Under the pieces are notes generated by a model. The model saw nothing but the letters and a program-made list of their open reading frames with translations, was not told where the DNA came from and did no database searches. Positions 1-15,300 of a stretch of DNA of 64,000 nt are shown here, in pieces (positions within the stretch are counted from its first letter, which is position 1; the number at the start of each line of letters is the position of its first letter). This DNA is from Prinia subflava. Lineage: Eukaryota > Chordata > Aves > Passeriformes > Cisticolidae. The stretch spans positions 77,526,472-77,590,471 of the forward strand of contig NC_086249.1 of assembly GCF_021018805.1 (NCBI RefSeq). The letters run 5' to 3'. Position numbers and translations under genes: made by a program.

Positions 1-135
1 CCATTTTGGATACACCACATTTTGAAGTCTCTTTTGCATCCAATCAAACAAAGCTTTGAAATCTTCCCCAACTAACACACCAAACCATGAAGGCCACTAT
101 CGAGCCTCTGCTCATAGAACAGTTTAGCTTTTTAC

Positions 136-376
136 CTCTTGGTAATCTGAGTAGGGTCCTGCAGGCCTGGATCCAGCTCAAAGATTTCGTTATCCAGCAG
201 CCTGCGGAGCGTCACATCTGCCAGCTGCTCCATGATTCTGAAAGCCTCGGTGATGTTGAGGAACGTGGAGAAGTCGCGCTCTTTGTTTGCCGTGGTGACA
301 CGGACCGTGTCCGTCATGAAGACATTGGAGGTTCTTTCCAGTTTCTGGACTTCAACCCAAGGAATGATAAGTTTCA
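136..376 (-). CDS. TBC1D8: TBC1D8 coding exon 5 (rest of first GRAM domain)
   Basis: Encodes residues 196-275 plus two bases of the next codon: [20 protein letters not shown], then [20 protein letters not shown], then [20 protein letters not shown], ending DPTQITKR. Acceptor GGATTGCAG|TGAAAC, donor AAGAG|GTAAAA. The donor deviates from consensus at +5 and +6. The next exon, expected to start DLEARA, is outside the window. Confidence 0.95.
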
Positions 377-3300
377 CTGCAATCCAAGAGAAAAGTGGGT
401 TGGAAACTTTGCTTAAATCTTTCAGATTTGGGAAACAATCAAATTCAGAATGAAATGAAAACCAAAGAGGAGAGAGAGAAATTTTAACAGGCAGGACCAA
501 GCACATGCTTGAACAGACATGAAATGTCTGTTATGATTCTTCATTCAATCTCACCCACTCCAAAAGACATGTCTTTTTCAGAATCTCTGAAAAATCTCAA
601 AATTTTAACTATCTTCACAAGAAATGCTAGACTGGGGCATGGTGCCTTTGCAGAACATCTGTCACACACTGTGCCCCTAACTCCTTTACAAGTCATTTCT
701 GCAGCCTGCTTCCTTACCACCAGAAGGAACTGTTCATCTCCAGAATACGAACATAAGAGGGAAAGGCTTTGTAATCTCCTAGAAACAAAACTGTAGTCAG
801 GTGGAAAATCAATTGCATGCACAGTTACTTTAGCTTTTAAAATAAAGCTAGCTCCCATCCAAAAGAAAGGCTTTTTTTGGAGACTGCTATAAGGTGTAAT
901 TACTACTATAAACAAGACAATAAAAAAGCTGCCTAGGCATTGGGGTCTTCTCGTTTTGGTTACTTTTTACTGTAAAGATGCACAGGCACATCTTGCCCTA
1001 AACATTAACTATAGTCAGACTTGTTTATAGAGAACAAGAAGTGTATGACACTGTTCTTTATACTTAAAGCTGTTGAATCATACAAATACAAGTGGCAAAC
1101 AGAATCAGCTTACTTTAGATAACTACTGCAGGATGTTACTTGCCTCTCACATGAATCTCTAGGTAGAAATCAGACTGGAAAGGACTTTTTAAAATAGATT
1201 CAATTTCTTCTTAACAACTGTTGGAAGCTTCCCAGACTTTTCTGTGCCAATAACATCAAGACTACACCCCCTAACATCCCTAGCTGGTCTCCTGATGCCA
1301 ATAAAGCAATAAAAAGGCAGTAATAACAAACATTGTCATCTATATCCAACACTTATCCAAGATCATTAATTACCTAAGGAGCTACCCTCAGCAAGTTTTC
1401 TGTACTACATGAACCACAGCTGTCACAATTATTTGCAGATTACATTTTTTCTTACTTAAATAAAGCACAGCTGCACCAACATGTACAGACTGTTGCAAAT
1501 GGTCATAAAATCATTTGTACCAGCCCAGCCAAGGGAATAAAGATTAAATAATGCCGTGGCAACAGCACTGCTGTTCAGGCAGGTCAGAGCCACACAGGCT
1601 CTACAGTATTAGTTACAGAAAAAGCACAACAGCCTGTATGGGACTCAAGCCACTGATAAAAGGTACAAAGTGTTCAAAGTTTCAGAAAAACACATATTTA
1701 ATTAAAAATGTGAAGAAATCTTGGCACACCCTTTCAAGATATCTGATGATCTAAGCCTCTGAAATCCTACAAATACTTGGAGACTTAGATAAAAGGGGAC
1801 TTGTCCTTGAAAAAACTTTCCATGGAGTTTATATTCACATAAGCCATAAAGTAAATTTATGAGAAGTTGAAAACAGGTTCTAATATTGCATTCCAGGTCA
1901 CTTCAACACAAAATGAAACAAGAAAAAGGGAAAAGACTTGCCAGAAGGAGCAGACTTAACACTTCGCCTATAAAGAGATTTCAATCTACGTTTTGGAGGG
2001 ATTTTTATAGAGGTAAAACGCAATTGAGAACTATTTTTGTTGCAATTCATATACTGGGGTTTTTCTCTGTGTAGTACTGAAGAATGCAATAAATATGATT
2101 TTTTAGCATAGTTCCAAGACCAGATTTAACCAAATTTCATTTGTGATTGCTACCTGAAAAAAACAAAACCAACTAATCGCTTGTTCTGCATGTAATCAGT
2201 CAGCTTCTCAAATTCTAACAACCAGAACTGTATTAAATCTGGATGATTCCCTGTAACACAAATATTTCAGAAATATGACAAAACACTAGCCTAGAAACAG
2301 AGGTAATCTGCTTTATCACAATCAAGGAAGTAGGAATTGTTTCAGCATATATGCTGCTTCCCACTGAGCTAGGGAGGTTTGTTTAATCAAAAGAAAATTC
2401 AGGGGTTTTCTCACATTTCCATGCAAATATATGAGAACACAAAAACAACACAACTGACTACACTGGTGAATGAACAGTGTATTTTCCATGGTCAAAATAA
2501 AAAGTTGCAGACATGTAATTGTTTGTTGGGTTTGGTTTTTTGGTTGATTTTCATAATGAATATTATGAAAGATATGAGAAGAAATCTCTTCTTAAACAAT
2601 ACAGCATGATATTGTATTTTCATTATCATTTAATAATCTGTGGTGTTGCATAAACAAAAATTTTGGAACCATATAAAGGGTTTTTCGCTCTCCCTCCTCC
2701 TCCCACTGTTATCTATCATTAATAAATATCATTTTTGCTTTGTGTGCTTTGACACTGCCTATCTCAGATTTAATGAGAAAACCTGCAATGATAATAATAA
2801 GAAATGATTGATAAAGGATATTATTTAATATTAACCAGAGAACAAGGAGATTAAACAAGAACTCACATATCTAGTATATATCAAGAAATTCCATTCTACT
2901 CTTCCCAGAAAAACTCAATTTTTGTTTTTATGGTGAATAAGAAACTTAGCTGAATTTCAAATATAACTCTTCCACATAACTCTTCCACCTTTTGTTGATA
3001 TGACAAAATAACTGGCTTGAAATGATATAAGGGAAGAAGGGATCTCCAGCTCTAAGCATGTCTTTGTATTTTTTCAGTTTTAGAAATTACAAGTTACTAT
3101 CTTTCTTAATATAAATTTCATTTTTAAACCTACAGCTATATCTCAATATTAAATCCAGATGGAATGTGGCAAAGTTTTCCTAATTTACATAACTGACAAA
3201 CATTGCTATATTTACAGCAATATAAGTTTCTATTGCTAACTTTGTTTAAGTTCCAGCAGGATAAACAGGCCTTAAAAGGCTAGAGACTCATGCACAATTT

Positions 3301-6300
3301 TACTAACAGAGAAATGCTATAGAATTGAAATGGCTACATTCATTTTTATCATCTTACATCTGTTACTTTCATTTTTATCTTCTAGTATCTATTCTGACAG
3401 GCTTTTCATTCACACAATTCTTTCTCTGTAGAGGAACACCACAACCAAATCCTTAGAACTTGCTGAACCATCTGAAAGTCCACAAAGCCCCAGGACACGC
3501 TTCTTGTGACCTTACTGCACGGCTATTCAGAAACACAAACAAATCCCTAAACCACTGTTGTTTTTCCTTCCAAGCTCTGAATTTTCACCTGGTTCTCCAG
3601 GGCACATTCCTTTTATGCTCCCTGGGCTGTCCTCAGACAGGCAGCTTCACTCAGGCATCCCTGGCCCCACCACCCTGCAGCAGCATGGTGACACTGCCTC
3701 CCTGCCTGTGGGAAGGACCCATCATTTTCAGCACTAAAACTCCTTATTTTAGAACTTAGAGGAGGTCTGCTACATCTTAAGGTTGCTTCACTATGCCAAA
3801 AAGAAAAACCACATAGCAACTATGTCTGTGTGCTCTTGCAGTGTCATTTTTATTACTGGATTCACATTAAAACACAAAGGCTGAAGTGAAAACTAAATTA
3901 AACAGGATTTTTCACCTGAACAACTAAAAACTCAGAAACTGAACTAGAGAGGTGAACTAGGCTTTTCATAAGAACTCTGAGTATTCTTGCTTTTAAATGT
4001 GGTTACATTTATATCTCTCCCCAGCATAAGCTTTCTTACGCATTTACACTTACATTCTTTACCCAGGAAGAAGGAATAAAAACAGAGATGATTGATGCTT
4101 AAATAAAGCCAGCCTTGCCGAGGAACTTTTCCTTTCCAACAGCAACAGGAATAATAGGTGATCAGCTTCTCTGCTTCGGGAAAATTAAATCTGGATTCAA
4201 ATTTCACCAGGGCTTCTCGGAACTTCTCGGGGTCTTCCTCCTGCTCAGCAAGCTTGCTGCTCGTTTCCTCTGCAATCAGTGCCTGAGTCCAGAACAAGAC
4301 CATATATCAGGATAAAGCTATGGCACTCACACTCAGGCAAGCTGCTACAAGCTACACATCCAAATTTTAATAATGCAACACTTTCTTACACAGGAGTTCC
4401 AGCCAATTTGCAGTTCTGACAAACGAAGAAATTTCTCTGCTGCTTGCATCTCTCATACATTTTGAATGCTCCCAAAGCAAGACTTTTGGGACCTTCTTTT
4501 CGTTATAGTTTTTTCAATAAGTCTGGCAGAACCATACCTCTGCACTTTCACTGTGGCTTATGATTGCTCTTATTTTGTATATACAGAGTAGAAGCAGAGT
4601 AACAGTTGTGGATACTGACCAGTACTATTTACCTAAGAGGCAGCAAAGCGGTCAGATGTGTCAGAAACTTGAGACATGCTTGGAACTATTACAAACATGG
4701 TTTCAAGAACATCTACATAAATATAATTAAGACTTCAGATTTTTAACAGTGGTATTACCACAAAGGAGTTAAGTATGCACTGCACCATGCAGAGAAATAA
4801 GCCATATGTTACAGCACCTGGTACAGTTTGCAATTACCAAGCAGTCCTAACATGCCAAAAGTCTACAGCAGGTGCGAGGGTTCAAAACCTGGATTTAACA
4901 TTAACTAATGAAACCTGAAGAATTTTAAATATGTATTGTGCAAGCTAACAGGCTGTCACTGTGTTATCAAGAGAGATTAATCGTATTTGGTATTTCAGTG
5001 CTCTTAGGACAATATGCCTTTTTTTTAAAGAAAGCAGGACAAAAACTAGGATTTGTACAGTGATGTTTTGGTTTTGTCTTCTTCTTCCCCAGATTCAGAG
5101 CCCACAGCAGCAAGGCTGAAATTCACCAAAAGCATAACGTTCCTACAAAATTTCCAAACTGGAAAAGAGGCTATAGGGGGAAGAGCATCCCACTAAAACT
5201 CTTAGCAAGGAAAAGCTTATAGCAGGGCCTGGGCTACAGCAGCCACCAGTGAACTCACACCCCCACTGGCCACCACCAAGCTCCTCTTAGAGTATGTATT
5301 AAAATAAAAGCAGAGCTCAGGACACCAGGCTTTCTAAGTTAAACCCCACATGCCATTGTTATTTTAAATTTGATTTATGGTCACAAAATCCCTTTACTTT
5401 TAAAATTCTTTAATCTTCTAAAAGGATATTCATTTCTCCAACTCTGTAGAGAACCAGCAGCTTCATGTGCTGGCCCCATCAGATGCAAGAGCCACATAGA
5501 GAACAAGTAATGTTTATTTGGTCAAAACCAAGGATGAGTGACAACAACTTCATTATATTCTTCTAATAAACCATATGTAATTGAGCAGGGAAGGGTGAAA
5601 GTGAGACAGCTTCCTTACCTTCACTTTGCCTTTGACAAAACTAACAATATCTTCTTTATTGTCAAATACAGACAAAGTATGGAGCAAGTTTTGTTCCAGC
5701 CATTCCCAGTGCTGGTTTATTTCCTCTGCAGTGGCACCTAGAAAAGCAAAAAACAGTATATTGAAACTAATCCCACAAAATAAAATTGAAAGGAAGGGGA
5801 AAAAGAAGTAATAAAATGCACTACTTCATAAATTCATTATGAGAAATTGAACTTTCAACCTCAGAATTCTTAGTAGCAAACAGGTCAAAAAGGTCTCATT
5901 CATAGCAGCATAGTTAGAGAAAAACAAAAACCTCATTGTTTTAGAGAATTAGTTTTAGCACTTTTAGTTTTATCTTCTCGAATGCTCTCAGCCAGCAAAT
6001 GCTGCATTAAAAGTCAAAGCAGAACAAACAGCAAAACTTCATCCTGAACTGCGAGACTGCAGCTTATTCTGACAAGACGCTCTGTAAGTGACTGGAAACC
6101 TTTGATTTATGCCCTGTTCCCAAAAGTCCCTGATCTTCCTCTCTCCCTCCCTCAATACACACATGCACACACACCCCACACACAAACACATGCAAACCCT
6201 TTGAGAGGAATACAAAGCCCTCTAAAATAAATACAGTCCCTGAAAAAGAGTTTCATTCAGCAACACCTAAAGGTTCTGCAAGAGCACATTTCTATAGTTT

Positions 6301-9300
6301 GGGGAAGAAATAAAGCCAACAGAAATCTTTGACTAATACAGCTTTGCAAATCTTTAAAGCTTCTTTCTCTAAAGATTTGAGGGGTTTGCTGGTTCTTTAA
6401 ATGTAATGTGTTTAACTCCAGAAATAATATTTCACTCATTACCTATTTGCTTTGGCTCTTTCTGCTTGAAACTGAATTGTCTCTGCATGACACGATGACA
6501 GCAAAGCCACAGCAAGATGGGCACTATACAAGGCCACCAAGAGAAAATCCAGCTCCTCCAGATCTTACTGGTCAGTAATTAGACATTATAGGTAAAAAAG
6601 TAAAGGCAGTAATAGTAATAGTTATCCTAGTGCCTTACTTGTGCAAGAAAGAAGAGAAAGAGCAGTATGAAAGAAATATACAAATCACACATGAATATAA
6701 TAATAAAATTAATCTCAAATAGAAGACCCATCATCTCAAGACTTGTTTTGTGTGTATATTAGTGATGCATCATGTTGCCTCACAACAACAAAAAATGATA
6801 AATTTAGGTAAGGATTTTCCACTTCCCTCTGCTCTGTTTTCCATGCAGAATGCCAACTGGTAGGAACTTTCCAAGCTTTAACTCCCTTGACAGGAAGGTC
6901 TTGTAATGGAACTTCTTAAATATCATTAATTAAGGTTAACATTAAATTTAAAAAAAATCATAAAGTTAGAGACACTTTAAATCCCTTTAGGTAAAGAAAA
7001 CAAACTATATAAATGTTTAAGAACACCAGAAATACAGTAACTTTATACTGAAATGGCTGCACAAAGCAAATACTGAGTTGAATTTTTATTTCTGAGCAAT
7101 CTAAAAGATACCAAGTGTATGGGCAAGCTGTTGGGCTGCCTTTTTTGAAGTAAGCTGTGAGCAAGATCCCTTTCATAGCAGCATCCACACTGCTGGGACT
7201 GCTCTGAGCCTAGGCAGCAGCTATATCCCACAGGGGCTCCTGCACTCTCTCCCTGTCTCCAGGGTTTCTGTTCAAATACCAAAAGATCATTTTGGCCCTT
7301 TCTTTCGTCAGGCCAACTTAACTTTTTAAGTCCCTTCTTTATTTCTAATTGCTATTTCATAGTTTAAAGTTGCCCTGTGATTTGACCCAAGCATTGCCAA
7401 TCTCTTACTTCCACTCCTTATTCCTCTTCCTGTGATGATGTTCTGCACAGCATTTTGTTCCACCCTTTACCCACTTTCATCTGCTCATGCCAAGTGTGTT
7501 GTCTAACCACTGCCTCATTCCTCAGAATCTTTTCTTTAAACCCACTTCTCACCAAATCCTTTGCCTTCCCTCTCCTAAAACCTATTTTGCTTGACTGGCA
7601 CTTGAATTTCTGTTCTGCCCATGAGCCTTCTGAAAAGAAAATTTCAAGTGGCTCTACACAATGGGTGAGGTTAGACTTTTTTTTCCTGTACTGGTATAAC
7701 ATGATTAACCATCTCGATTAAAACATTTCTGCCAGAACAGCCATGCAGGGATCAGATTTCCTAGCACCCCTCTGAGATTTGCAAATGTCTGTAACAGACC
7801 TTACCTTTATGCATGTATTATCATTTAAGCCTACAGCTCAAGGAACAGAGGACTGCCGACACACAATGTAAAATGTCATTTTAATTAACTGCCTAATGAC
7901 ATGATGGCTATCCACAATGAAGTTACACTGGGAGACTGGAAGAAGTCCCTGGAGCTGCTCCTTGCCCTCGCTATACAGCAGCAGGAACTTTAATTCGACT
8001 CCCTGCTCCTTCCAAAGCCAGTATGAGACTCCTAACACCATGACTGCATGCATGAAATGCCTCGCTCACACAGGGCAGAGCTGGGTGAGCAGCCATGGCC
8101 ACGTCTGTGTGGGGATTGTCCCTCTCCAGCGTCCCAAGAAGGGGTCAGGGTGATGCTCCTCTGACTCCTATTGCCAGCTCTCCCCTGGACACTCATGTCA
8201 GGGTTTCACAGCAGCAATATTATTCACAAACAGCTTCTGTTGCCATGGTTCTTTAGTTCTGTGCAGCTTTGGCAGCTGTGTATGTTCTGCCCATGCAGCA
8301 CACAAAACAGACCCTCTGCTTTCCGCTCTATTAGTATAAATCTTATTTTCTCAGGGATGAGCATCCATTCAGAAGAGCCAAAGAGAATTTTCTAAAACAT
8401 TAATCACGTAAATTTTTCGCAGCAAAATCCTTTGCCATTCCATCCCTGCAAGTTTGCCATTTGTAGTTCCTTCAAAAAAATTGAAAAAAAAAACAAAATC
8501 AAAAAATCAAACTAAATTCTGTATGCAGTAAGAGTGTAGGTGGGACAAGGATCAGCCCCAGAAAGTGGTATTGCATATGTTCAAATAATCAAGAAGCCAC
8601 GAAAGCAACGCTTTTCCACCAAAAGCTACCTGGTTTCATCACAGGACTGTAACAGCATGAAGCTCTTAAATTTCTCCATGAGATGGCATTACTTAAATAT
8701 AAAAAGGAAGGGAGGAGGGATAGAAAGCACAGAGCAATTGCAAAACAAAGAAAACCTAGCCAAAACAAAAATAGCCCAAATAGACTTTATGCAAGCTTCT
8801 TCACACACACATCTGGCCCAGGGAAAAATTCCCACTATTGATGGGGAACATGCAGAGGGAGCTCTGCTGAATCAAGGAAAAATGCTGGATGAGCATGTAC
8901 ACAGGAAAGGGTTAGGGTGAATATATAAACTGACTCTTCCATTTAAAAGACTACTACATCAAACACTATCAATGACATGTCAACATTTTCATTACCTAAC
9001 TATTTCATGGCTTGATCTGTATAAGAGAATAGAATAGGATAGTATATTGTCAGTTGGAAGGGATCTACAACAATCACAGAATGGGAAAGGTTGGAAGGGA
9101 ACACAATGGGTCATCAAGTTCAACCTCTGTAGTTACACAAGGTTATCCCAGAAGACATTGCACAGGATTGTGTCCAGATGGTTCTTGAAAGTCCCCAGTA
9201 AGGGAGACTCCACAACCTTTCTAGGCAATCTGTTCATTTAGTAACAGGCCCACATTATTCTTTGTTTTCCTTTTATTGATACATTTCAAGAAGCTCTCCT

Positions 9301-12300
9301 TGTTTGCCTTGAAATCCTGGGAATCATCTAGTCCAACTGCCTGACCACTTCAGGATTCACCAAAAGTTGAAATTATTAAGGACATTGTCCAAATGCCTCT
9401 TAAACATTGGCAGTTTTGGCAGAACACCAACCACATCTCAGAAGGAATCTGTTCCAGGATTTGGCCACTCTGTCATTAAAGAGTGCTAATGCTCCCCAGT
9501 CACAGCTTTGAAGCACTCCTAAGGAAAAAAAATGCTGTAGATTTCAATGCCAGGATTTTTTAGATGGGAGCAGAAGAGGTATGAACAGCCCTGGACACTA
9601 GCCAAGGAACAGTGGGATGAATGGAACTTCAGATGGCTTTTACTGGGTCATGGCAAGGTTGGTGCAATTCATGTCAATATCACATTCCTGAAGATGAGCT
9701 GGACTTTCAGAAATTGCAGAAACATTGCAAAAGGGAGTAATGCAACAGATCAGGAATTTGACACTCCATGCCTCCTGACAACTTTATCTCCTAAATCTTC
9801 CAAATGTTCCAGTTATACTTAATTATAGCAAAGTGTGTGAAGATATTTCACAGTAAGCAAGTGAAAGACTAGCATGGTGAAAGCCTAGACTAAGTAGCTT
9901 CTTGTTGTAAGGGACTAGTACTACTGTAGGAAAAGATATGCATAGGAACAGAACCACACTACTTTGCAACAGAGAAAATTAACGCAGCAAACCACCCTCA
10001 GCTAAACAAGTTTTTCATTGAAACTCAATGTTCCTAGATAACACCTTTTCAGTGATTTTAACCAGAGGTTAATTTGGTTGTTAAACAAGCTTTCCACAAG
10101 CACACAACTAGCTGGGATTACCTTGAGCTTCCTGGACATGCAGACACTGACCATGCTCAGAATCGGTTTGAGGTTTTCTGTCTGTGACTCACCAATAGCT
10201 ATGGCCCAGTAAACTTCTGATCCATTCAATAACTCACCACATGCAATGGCAGAGTAAACCTGGGAGCCTGGAACTTGGAGCAAAATTCGAAACGGAGCAA
10301 CGCGTGCATTAGAGTCTAGCACGGCATCCAGGGCACCAACCAAGCGACCTGCAAAGAAAAAAGGGGGGGAAAGAGGATTAATGCCAGTTTTACTTCTGTA
10401 GCCTGCAAGTTGTTTCACATTTAAAGCCGTAAAATTAAAACACAGAATGTAATGATAACGATCCTTCCCCAGTTTTATGTTGTGATTTACAGGTGCTCAG
10501 AATGCAAAAGGCAAACCAGATTGGAAGATCAAAAGCATATAGAATTCTCTGTGTTTCTGGTTTTGCCTCATTCTGACCACAGAACTGAAGTGGAAATACC
10601 TGAGGGCATCTTAAGAAGTTACTGTTTCAGCCCAGCTCTGAAGCTGGATAAATACACCTATGCTGTAAGTGATGTTTGTCTAACCTGTTCTTCAAAACCT
10701 GCCACAACCAAGATGCAACAACTTCCCCAGGTAGCCTCTTCCACTGTTTTCATTAAATATTCTTAGAAAAAAAGGCAAAAAACCCAACCAACCAACCAAA
10801 CCAACAAAATCAAACAAGCAAAAAACAAACAAAACAAACAAAACAACCAAACCAACCAAACAAACAACAACAAAAAAAACCCCAACAAAAACAAAAAAAA
10901 CCCACAACCAACCAAACAAAACATAAACCAAAGCCAAACAAACAAACAACCCTACCCCAAACAAACCAGTCAATTACCACAATCTTAAACTTTCTTGCTG
11001 GAAATTAATCTTGCTCCCTGGAACATGCAGAGTAATTGGTCACATTCACTTCTAATACTAATGCTCAACATAATGCAAAAGTAACACCTTGGTTTCCCAG
11101 CCTTAAATGATTTCTATTTTTCTAAAGAAACCCAAATCACCTCATCTCTTCCTTATGGGTCATGTTTTTCAAACAGCTCACTGTTCTTGAACTTTCATTA
11201 GAATCTCTTCAGCTTATCTTTAAGCATGACACTCTCAACTGGACCTGATGCTCACTGCTACTGAAGTCTCAGCCACTAGCAGAATAGAAGATCACCTCCT
11301 GTATCTTGGATATGTACCACTGTATCCAAGAAAGCTTGCAGCAGCAAATCAGCACTTGATTTCAATACAGATAAACTCATTTTGAAGAGCTGAAGCCATT
11401 GCTGACCACAAAAGACTTTCCAGTCTGGAGGACACCTGGAGTTCCTGGAGTTTCTTGCTACCCATTCCCCTGAGCAGGCAAAACCAAGCTATCCATGAAA
11501 AAGTTATCTCAATGCCATGATTTGCATATGCAAGCTGGCATATTAAAGTAACTCAGAATTGGTTTATGGTGCTTACAAATAGCAATTCAGAGCAGATTTA
11601 TACTCAATTTTCCTGTGCATCCTGCAGAGACACAATCTCCTAAGGAGAGGGATGGCAGAAAGTGAGGAACAGCTTCACCATGTTTGTTTTATCCCTAGAG
11701 TATCTAGGAAGTTTTCTGCAATACTTTTTTTTGCTTTGCACATGTAACTTTTTCAACTTGATGTATTTTTGTTTCTTCACCATTTGCCCAACACAAAAGG
11801 AACTACTCTCCATCTCCAAAAGGTTTGCCAGCCCTTGGCACCACATACTGTTCTAAATATGGCATTCTCCAGTCCATCACCCAAGTGATTAATGGAAATA
11901 ATGGAGACCTACAAAGTCCTAATTGCTTTCTCACTTGGCTAACAAATGACAGCTAATTAATTTGAGTATAACACAACCAAACAGCATTTCAATCACTTTC
12001 TGGTCTAGAAGCTGAAAGAAACTCGCATGGAACAGCATCAATAACCTGAGAGCAAAGAAAATTACTTTAAATACTTCCTCCTTGCATACACACACAACAT
12101 CAAGGATGCTTTCAAAGCCAAGCAGAAGTTGGACACAATGTGTGTTAACTGTACGGTGAAACATTCTTCAACAGCAGTTTGCTTCTCACTTAAATATGTG
12201 ACCAGATATTACACCAATCTATTTAAAATTGAGATCTGAATTTGTAGACTGATGACATGTATAATATCTGAAATTGCTACATGCTCTCCTGTAACTACAA

Positions 12301-15300
12301 GAAAAAAGCATAAAAACTCGTCCTAGTATAAAAGGTAGCAAATTAGCTGTGCTCACAGAAAACAGCGTGTAGAAAACTTTAGTGTGCAGTCTTCAAAACA
12401 GTTGGATTAAAGCCAGTAAGAGAGCATCAAATGATGCAGAGAACAAAAAACAGAGTTTAACTTTAAAATTTTGAAAGAATTTAAACACTACAGGAAAGAA
12501 AAAGAAGGAGAAATTTCTGTCCTGTGCATGTTTTCCCCTGATGATAGGCCTAAGAGAAAGATTTCTTTATCGTTTCACTAAAGTCATAGAAAAAAGTCAA
12601 CTAACAGCAAGTGCGACCAAAATCCCTAGAGAATCCTTAATGAACATCTGATTTCTGAAATACCTTTTTACTTTCAGAAACCATGAAAAACACGTGAAGG
12701 CACAGTAGCTGCAAAGTTTTGCTTCACTAATTCTTAGCCTGTGCAAAATGAATTCCTTTTTCTCTTCCTGAATAACAGACCAGAAAACCCAATTCCTCTT
12801 CTCACTATTTACTTCTGCTTACAATTTCCATTTTGCTTACAAACTATTAAAAAGAAATCCATTCCTCCTTCAACTGTACAAAGAAATAATCACCTTCCTT
12901 TTCTAAACTACCCATAGCTAAAATATTAACTCAGGATGACAAAGAGGAGCCAAAACTAAGACGCAAAGAGAAGAAAAAGAGTGTGGCCATCGGGATACCT
13001 GCCAGAATAAAGTCCAGGTGGCCTGGCCCCTCTATGAGGGCTTTGCAAGGGAACAGCAACCCCACACAAAAATCACTCTAAGCCATTGCTGTGGCTGAGA
13101 AGGAGTCCTGTCCTGTCCCACCTTTGCCAGGAGGGGCTACAGTGGGGCTGCTGCAGAGTGGAGTTAAGGACAGCAAAGGAAAATAAGACCAAGTACTGCT
13201 AAAGTTGAGCAAGCACAAAGAGTGGGTCCCATCCCCATGTTTGGGGCTCCTTTATCTTTTGGATGAGAGACTGAGAGAGGTAGAGAATAGGGAAAAGAGA
13301 TTACTGAGCGTACATCTGCAGAAGCATGGAAAGGATTCAACACTATTCAACATATATACACCCTGGCCAATATGATAGTTTAGTTGAAACTGTGGCAGCA
13401 AGAAAATAACAAAAACTAGAGGCAAAGTTTTCCACTGTAAGTTGCCTCATAATTCATTCAGGGTAACTTTTGCATCATAACATTGAAAAACAACCAACCT
13501 AAAGATCCCTGAGTGAAGAAACAAACACCAGAACACTGATTCTGAAACCTGCTTTGAAAAATACCCAGCTTGTGAGCAAACACCTTTCTCATAACATGTC
13601 CAAACAATTGGTTCCATGGAAGGGTCTCTTATAAAATGGAATCTGTTTAAAAAGCAGAAGAGTATCTGGCTAGCAAGATAAATTACATTAAGAGCCTCTT
13701 CCTTACATATTGATGCATCAGCTTGCCTTCAGTCAGGGTGATGCAGACCTCTTCCACATCACAGACAACAGTGAAACCATTTATACTTCAGGACAGCAAA
13801 AAATGAAAAGGAAACAGAAGCAGAAGAGGAAAAGAGAACTGCTACCCTCGTTTTCTTCCCAAAACTCCTTTTTTTTTTTTTTTTCTTATTTTTACCCTGT
13901 ATGAGACAAGATTTTTGGGAGGAACTTAAAATTCAGAGTACCCCTTCCCCTTTAATGAGCCGCTTCAACTTCTGGTCTCACAAAAAGTAAAACAAAAAGG
14001 GAAAAGGCCAAAGCTGCCACTGGTTTGGTTTTGTTTGTTTGGGAATTTTTTTTGAGGGGAGGATGGGGAGTGGGGTGCAGAGGGAAGAGGAAGGGAGAGA
14101 AGAACGAAAAGGAGATTTAAATCTAAGTGGTAAGGAAGCCTGCGGTGTCACAATACTCAGCATTGTTGCCCTTTCAGTTCTACTTGGTTTTTAAGTAACA
14201 CATTTAGTCACCATAGCCAGGATCTTTTGACTAACATGAACTCATCCATCCATTATGAAGTGGGGAATGAAAGCCAGTGTAGTTCAAAGAAGCAATTACA
14301 TGTGGTACCTACAATTGGTAATAAGAAATTCTGATGGCACTTTTAAAATCTGGGGAACAGCAGGTCAGATGCACAGAAGCACCTATTTCCACACAGCCCT
14401 GAACTTCCCAAATTAAGCACTTACACCTTCTCTATCAAAATCAAAGGTGTGACAGAGAAGATAGAGTCCAGCCTGTGTCTCCAGCATCCTAGGGAACTCC
14501 TTTCATCACTGTACAAACAAACTGACTGCTACAGAGGCAGAAAGAAAACTGTCTTTCCACTTCTCCTAAGCCTACTTTGAAAAAACAAACAACCGAACTT
14601 GAGATTTCCATTGCACCTGAGATCAGCTCAGCTGGACAGATGGGCAACAATGCCTGACTTAAGAGTATCTACTTAACCCTTCCAAGAAAAACCTAGCCCT
14701 TCCAAGAACACAGCCACAGGACCACCACCATACAAGGACCCAAACCAGATTGCCAAGATGCTCAGCAACTCCAAAGCTGAGATTTCCCTCGGCTGCAGGC
14801 ACCTAGCACTTTCAAAGTCAACAAAATTATGGCACCACATGGTCTCTACGGACTGCAGTGGCTGATCTGCAGGGACATGGAAAAGAGCACTTGGTGGCTA
14901 CACTCACTTATATCCCACCAAAGCCATGATTTAAGTACTCACACCCTCTTTTTTTCAGACTAGGTTATTTTTGTAAGACAAAACCACCAAATTGGGGTAT
15001 TTACAATTACAGTCACAGACCAGCATTGCTCCAGTGCAAAACCATGAAGTGAAAAGCATGCCTTCAATTCATCCTTGGGAGCTCACTGCTGCTTGCTACA
15101 TCTGCTCCACCAGAGAAAACTGTGGGCAGAAGTAAGCCCAGTTGTCTGAAAAAAGCTGTACTTTTGCTGGAAAGGAGAAAGCTCTTCCAGGAAGTGGAAG
15201 GAGCTAACAGTACATGTTGCTTCCCAGTAGCTGCAGTCAAGCAGAGTTAATAGCTGCAAGAATCACTCTAAGCTGTTTAGGCAAGTGAATTGAGAGAAAA

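Larger units (their letters stand above)
5738..10237 (-). other. TBC1D8: TBC1D8 intron 2
   Basis: Intron of 4.5 kb. It contains a short CA-rich stretch at 6156-6192 and a nested pair of CR1 fragments at about 9024-9500. I found no further exons. Confidence 0.85.

Noticed and set aside
10692..10973. 93-codon hydrophobic minus-strand frame resembling a membrane protein
   Set aside because: It is the translation of the A/C-rich simple repeat, read as G/T on the minus strand.
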